Both the position numbers and the translations under genes were made by a program. Shown here piece after piece: positions 1 to 8,931 of a stretch of 14,864 nt of DNA. The DNA is taken from positions 1-14,864 of the forward strand of contig CANFVI010000026.1 of assembly GCA_947450405.1 (NCBI GenBank), read 5' to 3'. The DNA is from Flavobacteriales bacterium (GTDB lineage Bacteria > Bacteroidota > Bacteroidia > NS11-12g > UBA955). The first letter of the stretch is position 1; every line of letters starts with the position of its first letter. A model generated the notes under the pieces. The model did no database searches, was not told where the DNA came from, and saw only the letters and a list, made by a program, of their open reading frames with translations.

Positions 1-2976
1 GCCATTGCGGTGCCAAGAAATACCGCTACCATCAACTTTAAAAACACAATTTATATTGGTGCAGCAAGCGGTGGAGTTTGGAAAAGCACAAATGCAGGTA
101 TTTCATGGAATCCAATTTTCGATGAACAAGATATTCAAAGCATTGGTTCTATTGCCATTGATCCAAACAATGCCAATGTAATTTATGTGGGCACCGGAGA
201 AGGAAATCCAAGAAATAGCCATAACAGTGGAAAGGGCATTTATAAAAGTTTAGATGCCGGTAAAACATGGAAATGCATTGGATTGGAAGCAACGAAAACA
301 ATTCATAGAATTGTAATTAATCCTTTAAATTCAAATCAAATTTATGTTGCAGCCATGGGAAGTGTTTGGGGTCCAAATGATGATCGAGGAGTTTTCAAAA
401 GCAATGACGGCGGTCAAACCTGGCAAAAGGTTCTTTATACAAATTCAACAACAGGATGCGCAGAATTGATTCTCGACATAAATAATCCAAATAAAATCAT
501 TGCCAATATGTATGATTTTCAAAGAAAACCATATACCTACAGAAGTGGTGGCAATGGAAGTGGACTGTATGTTTCAAATGATGGTGGCAGCAATTGGACA
601 AAATTATCAACCAAAAATGGTTTGCCTGAAGGGAACTTAGGAAGGGTTGGTATTGCAATTTCATTATCAAATCCAGATAGGGTTTATGCCTTAATTGAAT
701 CTAAAAATACTGCCCTTTACAGAAGTAATGACGGTGGAACCAATTGGTTTAAAACTTCACAAAACCCAAATATTGGAAACAGACCATTTTATTACTCTGA
801 AATTTATGTAGATCCTAAAAATGAAAACCGTGTTTTCAGTATTTGGAGTCAAATTTCCAAAAGCGAAGATGGCGGAAAAAACTGGGAAATATTGGCAGAC
901 TGGGGACATATTCATCCTGACCACCACGCATTTTTTGTTCACCCCGACGATCCTAATTTCATGATAAATGGAAATGACGGAGGATTAAACATATCATATG
1001 ATGCAGGTCAAACTTGGCGTTTTGCAGAAAATATTCCTGTGGGTCAGTTTTATCATGTAAACGTCGACAATCAGATTCCATACAATGTTTATGGAGGACT
1101 ACAAGATAATGGCAGTTGGATTGGGCCTGGATTTTTATTTAAGAACGGTGGAATTCAAAATCACAATTGGCAAGAGCTTCTTTATGGAGATGGCTTTGAT
1201 GTTGCACCTATTGAAAATAATCCAAGCGAAGGATATGCAATGTACCAAAGTGGAAATGTTTATCATTATAATCTAAAAACACAAAAGACGTCATTTATCA
1301 AACCTGTTCACCCAAAGGGAACAAACTTAAGATTCAATTGGAATGCTGCAATTAGTCTTATCCCTCAAAAACCAAATTCATTGTATTATGGAAGTCAGTT
1401 TTTACATGTTAGCCATGATAAAGGAGCAAGTTGGGAAATCATTTCACCAGATTTAACAACTAACGATACTGCGAAATTGCACCAGGCTCAAAGCGGTGGA
1501 TTGACAATTGACGCCACCGGCGCTGAAAATTATTGCACAATTCTAAGCATTGCTCCGAACCCATTAAATCCTGAAAAAGAAATTATTATAGGTACTGACG
1601 ATGGTCAAATTCAACAAACAATTGATGGTGGCAAGAGCTGGTCGAATTTAACTGGAAATATAAAAGGATTACCAAAAAATGCGTGGATCCCAGTTATATT
1701 TCTTGATACAAAAATCAATATTTGGGTGGTAGCCAATAATTACCGTCAAAACGATTGGAATCCATATTTATTTAAATCAATTGATGGGGGAACGACTTGG
1801 CAGTCTATGATTACACCTGTAATCAAAGGTCATTGTTTGTCAATAGTAGTTGATCCCAAAAACCATCAATTGGTATTTTTAGGCACTGACCAAGGGCTTT
1901 ATGTGAGTTTAAATGGCGGAACATCATGGAAAAAATGGAAGAAATTCCCTTCATGTCCTGTTCAAGATTTAAAAATCCAAACTATGGAGAATGATCTGGT
2001 TATTGGAACATTTGGACGAGGAATTTGGATTATGGATGATATTTCGGCGTTAAGGAAATTAACAACTGAAATAAGTTTTACTAAGAACATTCAAATTTTA
2101 GGTACCAGTCATGGATATATATTTGATTACAACCAACCAAATGGCATGCGTTTTGGCGCCGATGGGGTTTGGAGTGCACCAAATAAACCCTATGGATGCA
2201 ACGTAAATATGTATTTGAATAAGAAAACGGATGATAAAAAAATTGAATTAACTGGAACTGTATACAACTCAAAAAATCAATTAATTAGAACCCATAAATT
2301 CAGTTTTGACAGCTCTGGTTTTTATAGAATTTCATGGAGAATGATTGAGGATGGATTTTATTTCCCTACAAATCAAACTCCCAAAACAGATGAAACTTTG
2401 CCTTCTGGCAGAACTGTTGAACCTGGTAAATACAAATTGGTTATATCTGATAAAAGCAATAATAAAGACAGTGCAATCGTTGATGTTATTTATCCGAATT
2501 ACGAATTTGATAAAAAATTGAATGCGCAACAAACTGAAGCATATAATCAATTCAGACCTGTTGTAAAAAGAGCTTATGAAGCTTTCGAGGGATTAAAACA
2601 AATAGAAAAAACTTTGAATGCATTGAACGATTACAAATGGGAAAATGACAGTATCAAAAAATATATTGAGAAAATGAAAAAACCATTGTCTGATAGTATT
2701 GCCGTTTTGAAAAACTTATTTATGATGCCCGATGAAATAACCTATTACGAAGAATCAACTGTGAGAATAAACAATTTATTAGATCATGGAAATGGGTTGA
2801 TTTCTCAGGGTTTAAGCATTAATGAAAATGCATTAAACGCCATTAATAATGCAAAAGTTGAAACCGATAAAGTTTGCTCTCGAATCAATACTTTTATAGA
2901 TTCAAAATGGGTTCCATTTACCGATAAATTGAAGAAAGAGACAATTCAAATAATTCCAAAACAAAATAAATATTGA
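1..2976 (+). CDS. Secreted VPS10/BNR-repeat beta-propeller protein (5' truncated)
   Basis: The reading frame is open from base 1 (Ala-Ile-Ala-Val-Pro-Arg...), so the gene starts outside the window; the GTG at 10 is an internal Val codon, because it falls just before the first propeller blade. Eleven Asp-box (S-x-D-G-G-x-x-W type) repeats are visible, beginning near 82, 244, 397, 571, 721, 859, 991, 1408, 1615, 1774 and 1903. They are typical of the sortilin/VPS10-like, 'glycosyl hydrolase BNR repeat' proteins of Bacteroidota. Family hallmarks are HPDHHAFFVHPDDPNF followed by NGNDGGL (about 910-990), GLQDNGSW (about 1096-1120) and TFGRGIWIMDD (about 2008-2040). The propeller part ends near 2060. 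It is followed by a beta-sandwich-like region ending in a PGKYKLVI strand (about 2425-2450) and a charged, probably helical tail (about 2500-2976). The protein is probably exported. Asp boxes are structural, so no enzymatic activity can be claimed; peptide or glycan binding is possible. Confidence 0.85.
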   Translation, partial: AIAVPRNTATINFKNTIYIGAASGGVWKSTNAGISWNPIFDEQDIQSIGSIAIDPNNANVIYVGTGEGNPRNSHNSGKGIYKSLDAGKTWKCIGLEATKTIHRIVINPLNSNQIYVAAMGSVWGPNDDRGVFKSNDGGQTWQKVLYTNSTTGCAELILDINNPNKIIANMYDFQRKPYTYRSGGNGSGLYVSNDGGSNWTKLSTKNGLPEGNLGRVGIAISLSNPDRVYALIESKNTALYRSNDGGTNWFKTSQNPNIGNRPFYYSEIYVDPKNENRVFSIWSQISKSEDGGKNWEILADWGHIHPDHHAFFVHPDDPNFMINGNDGGLNISYDAGQTWRFAENIPVGQFYHVNVDNQIPYNVYGGLQDNGSWIGPGFLFKNGGIQNHNWQELLYGDGFDVAPIENNPSEGYAMYQSGNVYHYNLKTQKTSFIKPVHPKGTNLRFNWNAAISLIPQKPNSLYYGSQFLHVSHDKGASWEIISPDLTTNDTAKLHQAQSGGLTIDATGAENYCTILSIAPNPLNPEKEIIIGTDDGQIQQTIDGGKSWSNLTGNIKGLPKNAWIPVIFLDTKINIWVVANNYRQNDWNPYLFKSIDGGTTWQSMITPVIKGHCLSIVVDPKNHQLVFLGTDQGLYVSLNGGTSWKKWKKFPSCPVQDLKIQTMENDLVIGTFGRGIWIMDDISALRKLTTEISFTKNIQILGTSHGYIFDYNQPNGMRFGADGVWSAPNKPYGCNVNMYLNKKTDDKKIELTGTVYNSKNQLIRTHKFSFDSSGFYRISWRMIEDGFYFPTNQTPKTDETLPSGRTVEPGKYKLVISDKSNNKDSAIVDVIYPNYEFDKKLNAQQTEAYNQFRPVVKRAYEAFEGLKQIEKTLNALNDYKWENDSIKKYIEKMKKPLSDSIAVLKNLFMMPDEITYYEESTVRINNLLDHGNGLISQGLSINENALNAINNAKVETDKVCSRINTFIDSKWVPFTDKLKKETIQIIPKQNKY

Positions 2977-2994
2977 TGGAAAAGTAGGTAAATA

Positions 2995-5484
2995 TTATTG
3001 TAAAGTCAGTATTAAAAATTGCTCACTTTTTACCAATACCTTACTCGAATTCCTATCAATGTAATTTTTATCATTCACCATTTCTTGTGATCCATTATTT
3101 TGTATTTTATTGATATCCAACTCTTTCACCCAAAGAAAACTTTTTGCATCAATAAAATTTGACAAATCAAATTCCAAATCGGAATTCGCAGTATTAAATA
3201 GAAATATTACCCTTTTTCGGAAATAAGTTCTTTCAACAATCAATTGGTTATCAGAAAGAGCTGTTACTTTGCAATCGCCATATAACAATGGCATTGATTC
3301 CGAACGAAATTTAAGTAAATGCTCTACCTTTATTTTGTTTTCTTTCTCTTGGCCAATGATGGAATCGCCATCCTCCTTAAATCTCATAATTTTTCGGCTG
3401 TCGGGATCATTGGCACCTGCCATTCCGATTTCATCACCATAATAAACAACAGGTATACCAGGAATTGCGATCATAAATGCAACCAAATTCTGCAATCGAT
3501 TAAATCCAATTTCTTTGGCTACAATATTCCTGTCCCAACCAGCTTGTTTCATATTTTCACCGTCTTTTAAACTTCCATCAGCCAAAGAAATGAACCTAGG
3601 TCTATCTTGATTCCCAGTAATATTTCCCATGGTATGATGCGCACCATACGTCTTTTTGCTGTCGTTTAAAACCTGAGCCAAGTTTTTACAACCACCTTTG
3701 GTATCTTTAAAAACAGAAACTGCTGCATCGTATAAGTTAAAATCAAATTGAGCGTCTAACAATCCAGACCCCAAATAGGATCCAATTAATTTTGGACTTC
3801 CATAAGTTTCACCAATTTGATACAAACTTCTATTTTGAGGGATAATGACCTTCGTTTTTAATTTCTTTGTTAAGGTCCGCCAAAAAATATCAGGGATATG
3901 TTTTGTAGCGTCATGTCTAAATCCGTCAACATTATAATTCTGGAACCACCAAACAGCGCTATCTGTCATTGCATCTACCACTTCAGGTTTGAAAAAGTTG
4001 AATGTAGGCATGAAATCATCAAACCACGTAGTGAGTCTATATTCATCCCATCTTTCCGTATTTTTTGAGCCATCTGGCAAATACAACGGCGTATACCAGT
4101 CAGGATGCTGCTTATAAAGTGGATGCTCTTCATGGATATGATGGGCAACATAATCAAATAGCACGTTTATTCCATTTTTGTGTGCCACTTCAATCATCTC
4201 GTCCAACTCTTTCTTTGTACAAAAACGTTCATCTGTTTGGGTACTAGAAATTGGCCAATAACCGTGGTAACCGCTGAATTTTGTTTTGGGATTTTCCCAT
4301 TGACCGTAAGGTCCTGCCGGATTTTTAATAATTGGAGATATCCAAATTGTATTAACCGACAAATTTTTAAAATAGCCACTTTCAATCTTTTGTTTGATAC
4401 CAACAATATCACCACCTTGAAAATCTAATTTCTTATTTACATCTGACCTGTTTAATGGCTTGTTATTTGATTTATTCCCGTCTTTAAAACGATCAATCAT
4501 TGGATTGTATATAACCATCGTTCGCGGGTCCGTTCTATCTTGAAACTTACTAATGTCCTCCAATATATCATTTCCAACCAAAGGAACCAAAATGTCATTA
4601 CTTAAAGCTTGAGTATTCGAAACCCAACATCTTAAATAACTTTTATTCGATTTTGATTTCGTAGGTATAATAACCTCTACCATACTTGTTTCAATCAAAC
4701 CAGTTTTACTGTACTTACTCAATATTGAAGTTTTCAATATTTCATTGTCGAGTAATGCGAGAATGTTAAACTTCTTTTTGTTTTCAAGGTAAACCTTCTT
4801 TGAAATACCTGCTAACAAATTTGTTACTAAGTCTACTTTAATAAAATTCTCATCTATATTCGAGTGAATTGCAGTTTTCAATTCAATTTCCTTTTCTTTA
4901 TAAATGAAACGTGAATTATACCCTCCCATTCCATTGCTCACACTGTCTTTATTGTACGGATCACGAATTTCTTTAGTTCCATTTAAAACAAGAACATATT
5001 GATGACTTCCTTCTGAAACATAAACCTCACCTAACCAAAGTCCATTATTGTAAGCCAGATTCAAGGAATTTGCATTCCAATTGTTAAAAGTACCTTTAAT
5101 TTGAATCTTAGAATATTTATGATTTGCATCTTTAAACGCAAATCTTCTCAACTTTTTATGGCTTTTTTTAATGGGTACTGTGAGCACTTTATGTGAATTT
5201 TTGAGTTCTATATTTAATCCTGAAATAGAAAATGCAAGGTCTTCATTTACCGTAATTACGCATGAATCAGTTTTTCCATCCCAAATGACTTTATAGCCAT
5301 ATTCATCAACGATTGAAACACATTGAATCAATGATGCATCTGGAATGAAATCAGTAAGCCAAATTGTAGTTTTGCCAGTATTTAACTGAACCGGTTTGAA
5401 AAAATCTTGACCAAATTGTTGTGAAAAAACACAATTACAGCAACTTAAAAACAAACAAATAACAAACAATTTTACCTTATTCAT
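2995..5484 (-). CDS. Exported GH13 alpha-amylase-family glycoside hydrolase with CBM48-like N-terminal domain
   Basis: This 829-residue protein probably hydrolyses or rearranges alpha-glucans in the periplasm or at the cell surface. The signal peptide is residues 1-21, cleaved before QQF; Cys15/Cys16 make a lipoprotein reading possible but weak. A CBM48/E-set-like module lies at about 120-195 (KGTFNNWN near 130, then a DPYN turn). A linker or second sandwich domain follows to about 315, and the TIM-barrel catalytic domain spans about 320-745. GH13 regions seen are region I DYVAHH (444-449), region V MPTFN (492-496), region II GFRHDATKH (521-529, nucleophile Asp525), region III Glu559 (QIGETYG, acid/base) and region IV GNQD (Asp627). 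The late motif PGIPVVYYGDEIG is also present, and a beta domain closes the protein. The catalytic triad is intact, but region I has His for the usual Asn and region IV has Gln for the usual His. MPTFN resembles region V of the neopullulanase-like group. Exact specificity is not determinable. The gene lies 40 bases after the EEP gene on the same strand. Confidence 0.9.
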   Translation of the reverse strand: MNKVKLFVICLFLSCCNCVFSQQFGQDFFKPVQLNTGKTTIWLTDFIPDASLIQCVSIVDEYGYKVIWDGKTDSCVITVNEDLAFSISGLNIELKNSHKVLTVPIKKSHKKLRRFAFKDANHKYSKIQIKGTFNNWNANSLNLAYNNGLWLGEVYVSEGSHQYVLVLNGTKEIRDPYNKDSVSNGMGGYNSRFIYKEKEIELKTAIHSNIDENFIKVDLVTNLLAGISKKVYLENKKKFNILALLDNEILKTSILSKYSKTGLIETSMVEVIIPTKSKSNKSYLRCWVSNTQALSNDILVPLVGNDILEDISKFQDRTDPRTMVIYNPMIDRFKDGNKSNNKPLNRSDVNKKLDFQGGDIVGIKQKIESGYFKNLSVNTIWISPIIKNPAGPYGQWENPKTKFSGYHGYWPISSTQTDERFCTKKELDEMIEVAHKNGINVLFDYVAHHIHEEHPLYKQHPDWYTPLYLPDGSKNTERWDEYRLTTWFDDFMPTFNFFKPEVVDAMTDSAVWWFQNYNVDGFRHDATKHIPDIFWRTLTKKLKTKVIIPQNRSLYQIGETYGSPKLIGSYLGSGLLDAQFDFNLYDAAVSVFKDTKGGCKNLAQVLNDSKKTYGAHHTMGNITGNQDRPRFISLADGSLKDGENMKQAGWDRNIVAKEIGFNRLQNLVAFMIAIPGIPVVYYGDEIGMAGANDPDSRKIMRFKEDGDSIIGQEKENKIKVEHLLKFRSESMPLLYGDCKVTALSDNQLIVERTYFRKRVIFLFNTANSDLEFDLSNFIDAKSFLWVKELDINKIQNNGSQEMVNDKNYIDRNSSKVLVKSEQFLILTLQ

Positions 5485-5487
5485 AGC

Positions 5488-5506
5488 AAGTGTAAATTTA
5501 ACACTT
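5488..5506. promoter_or_regulatory. Short dyad with possible promoter ahead of the GH13 gene
   Basis: An inverted repeat of AAGTGT (5488-5493) and ACACTT (5501-5506) with a 7-base A/T spacer lies four bases upstream of the amylase ATG. On the minus strand it contains TAAATTTA (5493-5500), one mismatch from the -7 consensus, with TTTT 19 bases further upstream (one mismatch from TTTG). It could be an operator over a weak promoter, or a small hairpin at the ribosome-binding region. The stem is short and may be chance. Confidence 0.3.
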
Positions 5507-5524
5507 TAGAATGAATATGAAAAA

Positions 5525-6649
5525 TCATTCAATCAGGAAAAATTTCTTTGATAAAAGCAGATTGTCGTTTTGAAAATTGATAACAAAAATTTGAGCTTTG
5601 GGAGGATAAAAATCTGTTAGATTTCCCTCAAAAATAACCAACCCTATATCATTGTAAACAGAGATATGTTTTTGATTAAAACCCAATAAATCACCCATCC
5701 ATGTGTTACCGTTCCAGTACAATTTGAACTCTGATTCAGCAACAATATTTTTGATTGAACTCAAAGAATTGTTCCAATAATATCTAGAAATTACTGGGAA
5801 ATGATCTGAGGTATTGGTAGAATAACCAGCTATTTGCTTTGATGGATTTACCACATATACCGAATCTTTTTGCCACAATTTTTTTAAACCGTAATTTGCT
5901 ACCATATGATCAATGGCATCAGGATAAGAAGCAGTTGTTCCTATTTTCTTAGTACTTAAATTTTTTGTCGCAACTACATAATTAGTATCATTTATCCAAT
6001 TCAAAAAAGGTGAAACACTTGAATTATAAATACTCGTGTCAAAATCGTCATTCCAATCTCCTATTACAATTCCTTTAATTCGTTTACCAATTTGATCTAC
6101 ATAGTTTTTCAAATAGGTACTAGAGTTTACTCTTTTATTGTAAGAGTCATACTTTTGAATGGGAGTACCCACATTTGATTTTAGATGAATTACCCAAACG
6201 ATTATCGTATCTAATTTATTTTCGAATTGGGTTTCTAATGCAACTTCTAAGGGCAATCTACCAGAAGCAAAATCACTGCTATATTGAGATAGTATATGCT
6301 TTGCATATATCAATTTAAATTTATCTTTCTTAAATAATACTGCTGTTTTTTGTGTTTGAAAATATTTGCCTAAAATTCCCTCATAATTGGGCAATAAGTT
6401 TAACAATCTTTTCCAATAATTACTATCACTGATTTCACACAAAGACAATAAATCCAAATCCATTGTTTTTATTAATTGAAATGCATTTTTTAATTGTAAA
6501 TTGTTGTCATTCGGACCATTGATTGAATCGCCAAACCACTCTAAATTTAATTGACCAATATCTAAGGTTTCAGATTTATTGTAAGAAGTTAACTGCGCCT
6601 TCAATGAAGATGAAATCAATACCAAAAATACCAAAATCAGCCTCATCAT
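5525..6649 (-). CDS. Exported endonuclease/exonuclease/phosphatase (EEP) family protein
   Basis: This 374-residue protein has a signal peptide (1-19, cleaved SLKA|QL), so it acts outside the cytoplasm. EEP-fold motifs appear in order: N35 in LNLEW, the metal-binding Glu72 in SLCEISD, His155 in IHLKSN, Asp198 and Asn200 in GDWND, D247-H248, and the terminal SDHFPV (281-286) with the catalytic His. Together these form the metal-dependent phosphodiesterase site of the DNase I / exonuclease III / phosphatase superfamily. The substrate may be extracellular DNA, nucleotides or a phospholipid headgroup and cannot be decided. The last ~75 residues (about 300-374) are not part of the EEP core. They read like a degenerate type IX secretion C-terminal sorting domain: FKLYWNGN, then ISVYNDIGLVIFEGN, then a KKFFLIE end. 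The start is 5 bases after the nadK stop, indicating cotranscription. Confidence is high for the fold and low for the exact activity. Confidence 0.85.
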   Translation of the reverse strand: MMRLILVFLVLISSSLKAQLTSYNKSETLDIGQLNLEWFGDSINGPNDNNLQLKNAFQLIKTMDLDLLSLCEISDSNYWKRLLNLLPNYEGILGKYFQTQKTAVLFKKDKFKLIYAKHILSQYSSDFASGRLPLEVALETQFENKLDTIIVWVIHLKSNVGTPIQKYDSYNKRVNSSTYLKNYVDQIGKRIKGIVIGDWNDDFDTSIYNSSVSPFLNWINDTNYVVATKNLSTKKIGTTASYPDAIDHMVANYGLKKLWQKDSVYVVNPSKQIAGYSTNTSDHFPVISRYYWNNSLSSIKNIVAESEFKLYWNGNTWMGDLLGFNQKHISVYNDIGLVIFEGNLTDFYPPKAQIFVINFQNDNLLLSKKFFLIE

Positions 6650-6654
6650 TTCGC

Positions 6655-7539
6655 TTAAACTTCAGTACGCTTGTCGTAGCCCCAATTTAATTTGCTTCTC
6701 AACGTATCCATGAAATTGACATTTGAGAGACGCATTAATATGAGAGGGAAATCTGCCTTTTTTACTGCCATGTTGACTTCCTCGGTAATACTTTGACTTC
6801 GAGAATCTAAACTTGCCAAATAGCTACTTGCTCTACCTTCGATTTCAAACGAAATTACAACATCATCACTTACAACAACAGGTCGTACATTTAAATTGTG
6901 AGGTGCAATTGGAGTAATTACAAAGCTATCGCTTTTAGGGAAAATAATTGGTCCCCCACAACTTAAAGAATAACCCGTTGACCCTGTAGGAGTAGAAACA
7001 ATTAGTCCATCACTCCAATAACTATTTAAAAATTCACCATTCAAATAGGCATGAACCACAATCATACTTGAAGTTTCTTTTTTGTGAATTACAAAATCAT
7101 TTAACCCATAATTAAAATCAAATATTTTTTGATTTGACTCAAGGTTAAGTAACGACCTAGGTTCAAGTATGTAATTTCCTTTTTCTAATTCATCAATTGC
7201 AAACTCCAATTGATCGGTTGCAATACCGGCTAAAAAACCCAATCTTCCTGTATTAATAGAAAGTACAGGAATTTTGCTATCTCTAACAAGTTGAAGCGTA
7301 TCTAAAATTGTGCCATCACCACCCACACTGATTAGCACATCTAACCCAACATTGTCTTTATCAAAATAATCAAAAATATGAGGGACAATTGTAGCTGAAA
7401 CCTGCATATAGATAAAATCTTCCAATGAAGGTGGGCAAAATATTTGATATCCCCTATTATGAAGTGACAATATCAAACTTGCCAAAGCATCTCTATGCTT
7501 AGGATCTCTTACCGATTTAGCGTAAACTCCTATTCTCAT
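6655..7539 (-). CDS. nadK: NAD kinase
   Basis: It phosphorylates NAD+ at the 2' position of the adenosine ribose, using ATP or polyphosphate, to make NADP+ in the cytoplasm. The 294 residues match the usual bacterial length. Hallmarks are GGDGT (73-77, with the catalytic Asp of the diacylglycerol/NAD kinase superfamily), NTGRLGFLAG (96-105), the ND motif of NDFVIHK (147-153) and the glycine-rich TPTGSTGYSLSCGGPI (183-198), followed by ITPIAPHNLNVRPVV (208-222). The start is the ATG just before RIGVYAKS, the normal first strand. It begins 3 bases after the Omp85 stop and ends 5 bases before the EEP gene start, so it sits inside a tightly packed operon. folA, whose product consumes NADPH, is two genes upstream; a functional link through NADPH supply is inference. 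Confidence 0.97.
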   Translation of the reverse strand: MRIGVYAKSVRDPKHRDALASLILSLHNRGYQIFCPPSLEDFIYMQVSATIVPHIFDYFDKDNVGLDVLISVGGDGTILDTLQLVRDSKIPVLSINTGRLGFLAGIATDQLEFAIDELEKGNYILEPRSLLNLESNQKIFDFNYGLNDFVIHKKETSSMIVVHAYLNGEFLNSYWSDGLIVSTPTGSTGYSLSCGGPIIFPKSDSFVITPIAPHNLNVRPVVVSDDVVISFEIEGRASSYLASLDSRSQSITEEVNMAVKKADFPLILMRLSNVNFMDTLRSKLNWGYDKRTEV

Positions 7540-7542
7540 AAT

Positions 7543-8931
7543 TTATATGGCATGCCTAAAAGAAATGTTAAATGTCCAACCACCCAAATTGTTTTTAGAC
7601 ACGTCAAATCTAGTCAATATATCATAATATGCCAACATATCAATACTCATTCCAACACTTTTTAACATTTGATAATTTAAACGATTATTCACAGCCAGTG
7701 AAATTGCATTGGGATCGATAATTTTACCCAAATCAGAAAAAACACTTAGCCACAAACTTAAAGGCATTTTGTTGTAATTTTCTGTAATTCCCATTTTTTG
7801 CAAATCAACTTTTCCCAAGAACAACGCTTTTCTAAACGCAATTTTGGCCATTAAAGCGCCCCTCCCATCGATTACATAAGACTCATATCCCCTTATATAA
7901 TCACTGTTATATCCCAATTGCCTTGCATTTAAATAAGTCAAATTCCCAAATTTATATTGCAAATTAATTAAAGTTGCAACATGGTGATGTTTGTCAATAT
8001 TGAAAAAATTCCTCCATCGAAAAGACAACGATTCAACCCAATTAAATTTTTCATATCCCTGATTTGTGAGAGAAAAATTGAATTTTATTTCATTTCCCTT
8101 TGTAGGGTAATGTCTTTGATCTCTTGAATCATGAGTGAAATTAAGGTATCCCGTTTGCGAAAGTTGTTTATTTCCAAACACAAAAAAAATAGGGTTAAGT
8201 AAACTTGCAGTTTTATTTATTTCATGATAACTCAAAAAGTAGCCAAGTTCCAAACTATTCTGGTAATTAATTTTTCTAAATGTACTAATATCAAAATTCG
8301 AAATCCGCTGCACATAATCTGATTCCAAATCAAATAATTGAATCCTATCATTTTCTGTTGATAGCCAGATTTCATGACTTTGACCATATGATGCTTTCAA
8401 CTTTCCACCCCAACCGTTGCTGTATTTTGAACTAGGTAGTTCATAACTCAATCCATATATTTGATTATAGCCACCTACCAATGTCAAAGAAAGGGTATGA
8501 TTTAAGCCAAATAAATTAAAAAAAGCAAAATCTCCTCCAAAATACAACCTACTAAATTGTTTTGTTTTTGCCCAGTTATAAAAATTCCGATCTGCAAATC
8601 CACCCTGAGGGTAAAACCAATAATAAAACTCTTCTACAACTGAAATAAACAATGTATCATGATTCTGTTTACAAATAACTTCATTGAAAAGACTAAGGCT
8701 ACTGATTCTTAATTCCCAACTTTCTAAAAGCGAATCCGAACTAAATAACTTCTTGCCCGCTACAAAATTGATTTCTCTAAAAATAGTTCTTTCTTTGGTT
8801 CTTACCAGCCCTGTAATAATTACAGCACTTATAGAATCATTATCCCTTTTAGAATTATGTATTTCCGTATTTCCTTTGGTCAAAGGAAAAATAAAAAATA
8901 CACATAAAAGGAATATCAAAAATTGTCTCAA
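7543..8931 (-). CDS. Single-POTRA Omp85 (BamA/TamA-like) outer membrane protein
   Basis: This is a 462-residue outer-membrane protein. A signal peptide (about 1-20, hydrophobic LIFLLCVFFIFPL) is followed by one POTRA-like domain (about 33-100, SAVIITGLVRTKERTIFREI... then LFISVVEE). A barrel fills the rest. It carries the Omp85 signature IRGYE (346-350, the conserved RGF/RGY loop-6 motif) followed by GRGALMAKIAFR, and the upstream strand motif HDSRDQRHYPTKG (267-279). BamA proper has five POTRAs and is much longer, so this is one of the small Omp85 proteins. The segment YYWFYPQGGFADRNFYNW resembles the Bacteroidota branch of these proteins. The start appears to be TTG: an in-frame TGA lies at 8944-8946 and no ATG or GTG occurs between it and the signal peptide. 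That TTG overlaps the folA stop as TTGA, implying translational coupling. The cargo is unknown. Confidence 0.85.
   Translation of the reverse strand: MRQFLIFLLCVFFIFPLTKGNTEIHNSKRDNDSISAVIITGLVRTKERTIFREINFVAGKKLFSSDSLLESWELRISSLSLFNEVICKQNHDTLFISVVEEFYYWFYPQGGFADRNFYNWAKTKQFSRLYFGGDFAFFNLFGLNHTLSLTLVGGYNQIYGLSYELPSSKYSNGWGGKLKASYGQSHEIWLSTENDRIQLFDLESDYVQRISNFDISTFRKINYQNSLELGYFLSYHEINKTASLLNPIFFVFGNKQLSQTGYLNFTHDSRDQRHYPTKGNEIKFNFSLTNQGYEKFNWVESLSFRWRNFFNIDKHHHVATLINLQYKFGNLTYLNARQLGYNSDYIRGYESYVIDGRGALMAKIAFRKALFLGKVDLQKMGITENYNKMPLSLWLSVFSDLGKIIDPNAISLAVNNRLNYQMLKSVGMSIDMLAYYDILTRFDVSKNNLGGWTFNISFRHAI

Noticed and set aside
10..12. GTG as the start codon of the propeller gene
   Set aside because: The frame is open to base 1 and the preceding residues fit the first blade; no signal peptide follows the GTG although the family is exported.
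1..2976. Sialidase call based on Asp boxes
   Set aside because: Asp boxes are structural and occur in many propellers. No sialidase arginine triad or FRIP-type motif is visible, and the HPDHH and GLQDNG blocks point to the VPS10-like family.
7543..8931. BamA assignment
   Set aside because: Only one POTRA-sized domain precedes the barrel and the total length is about half that of BamA.
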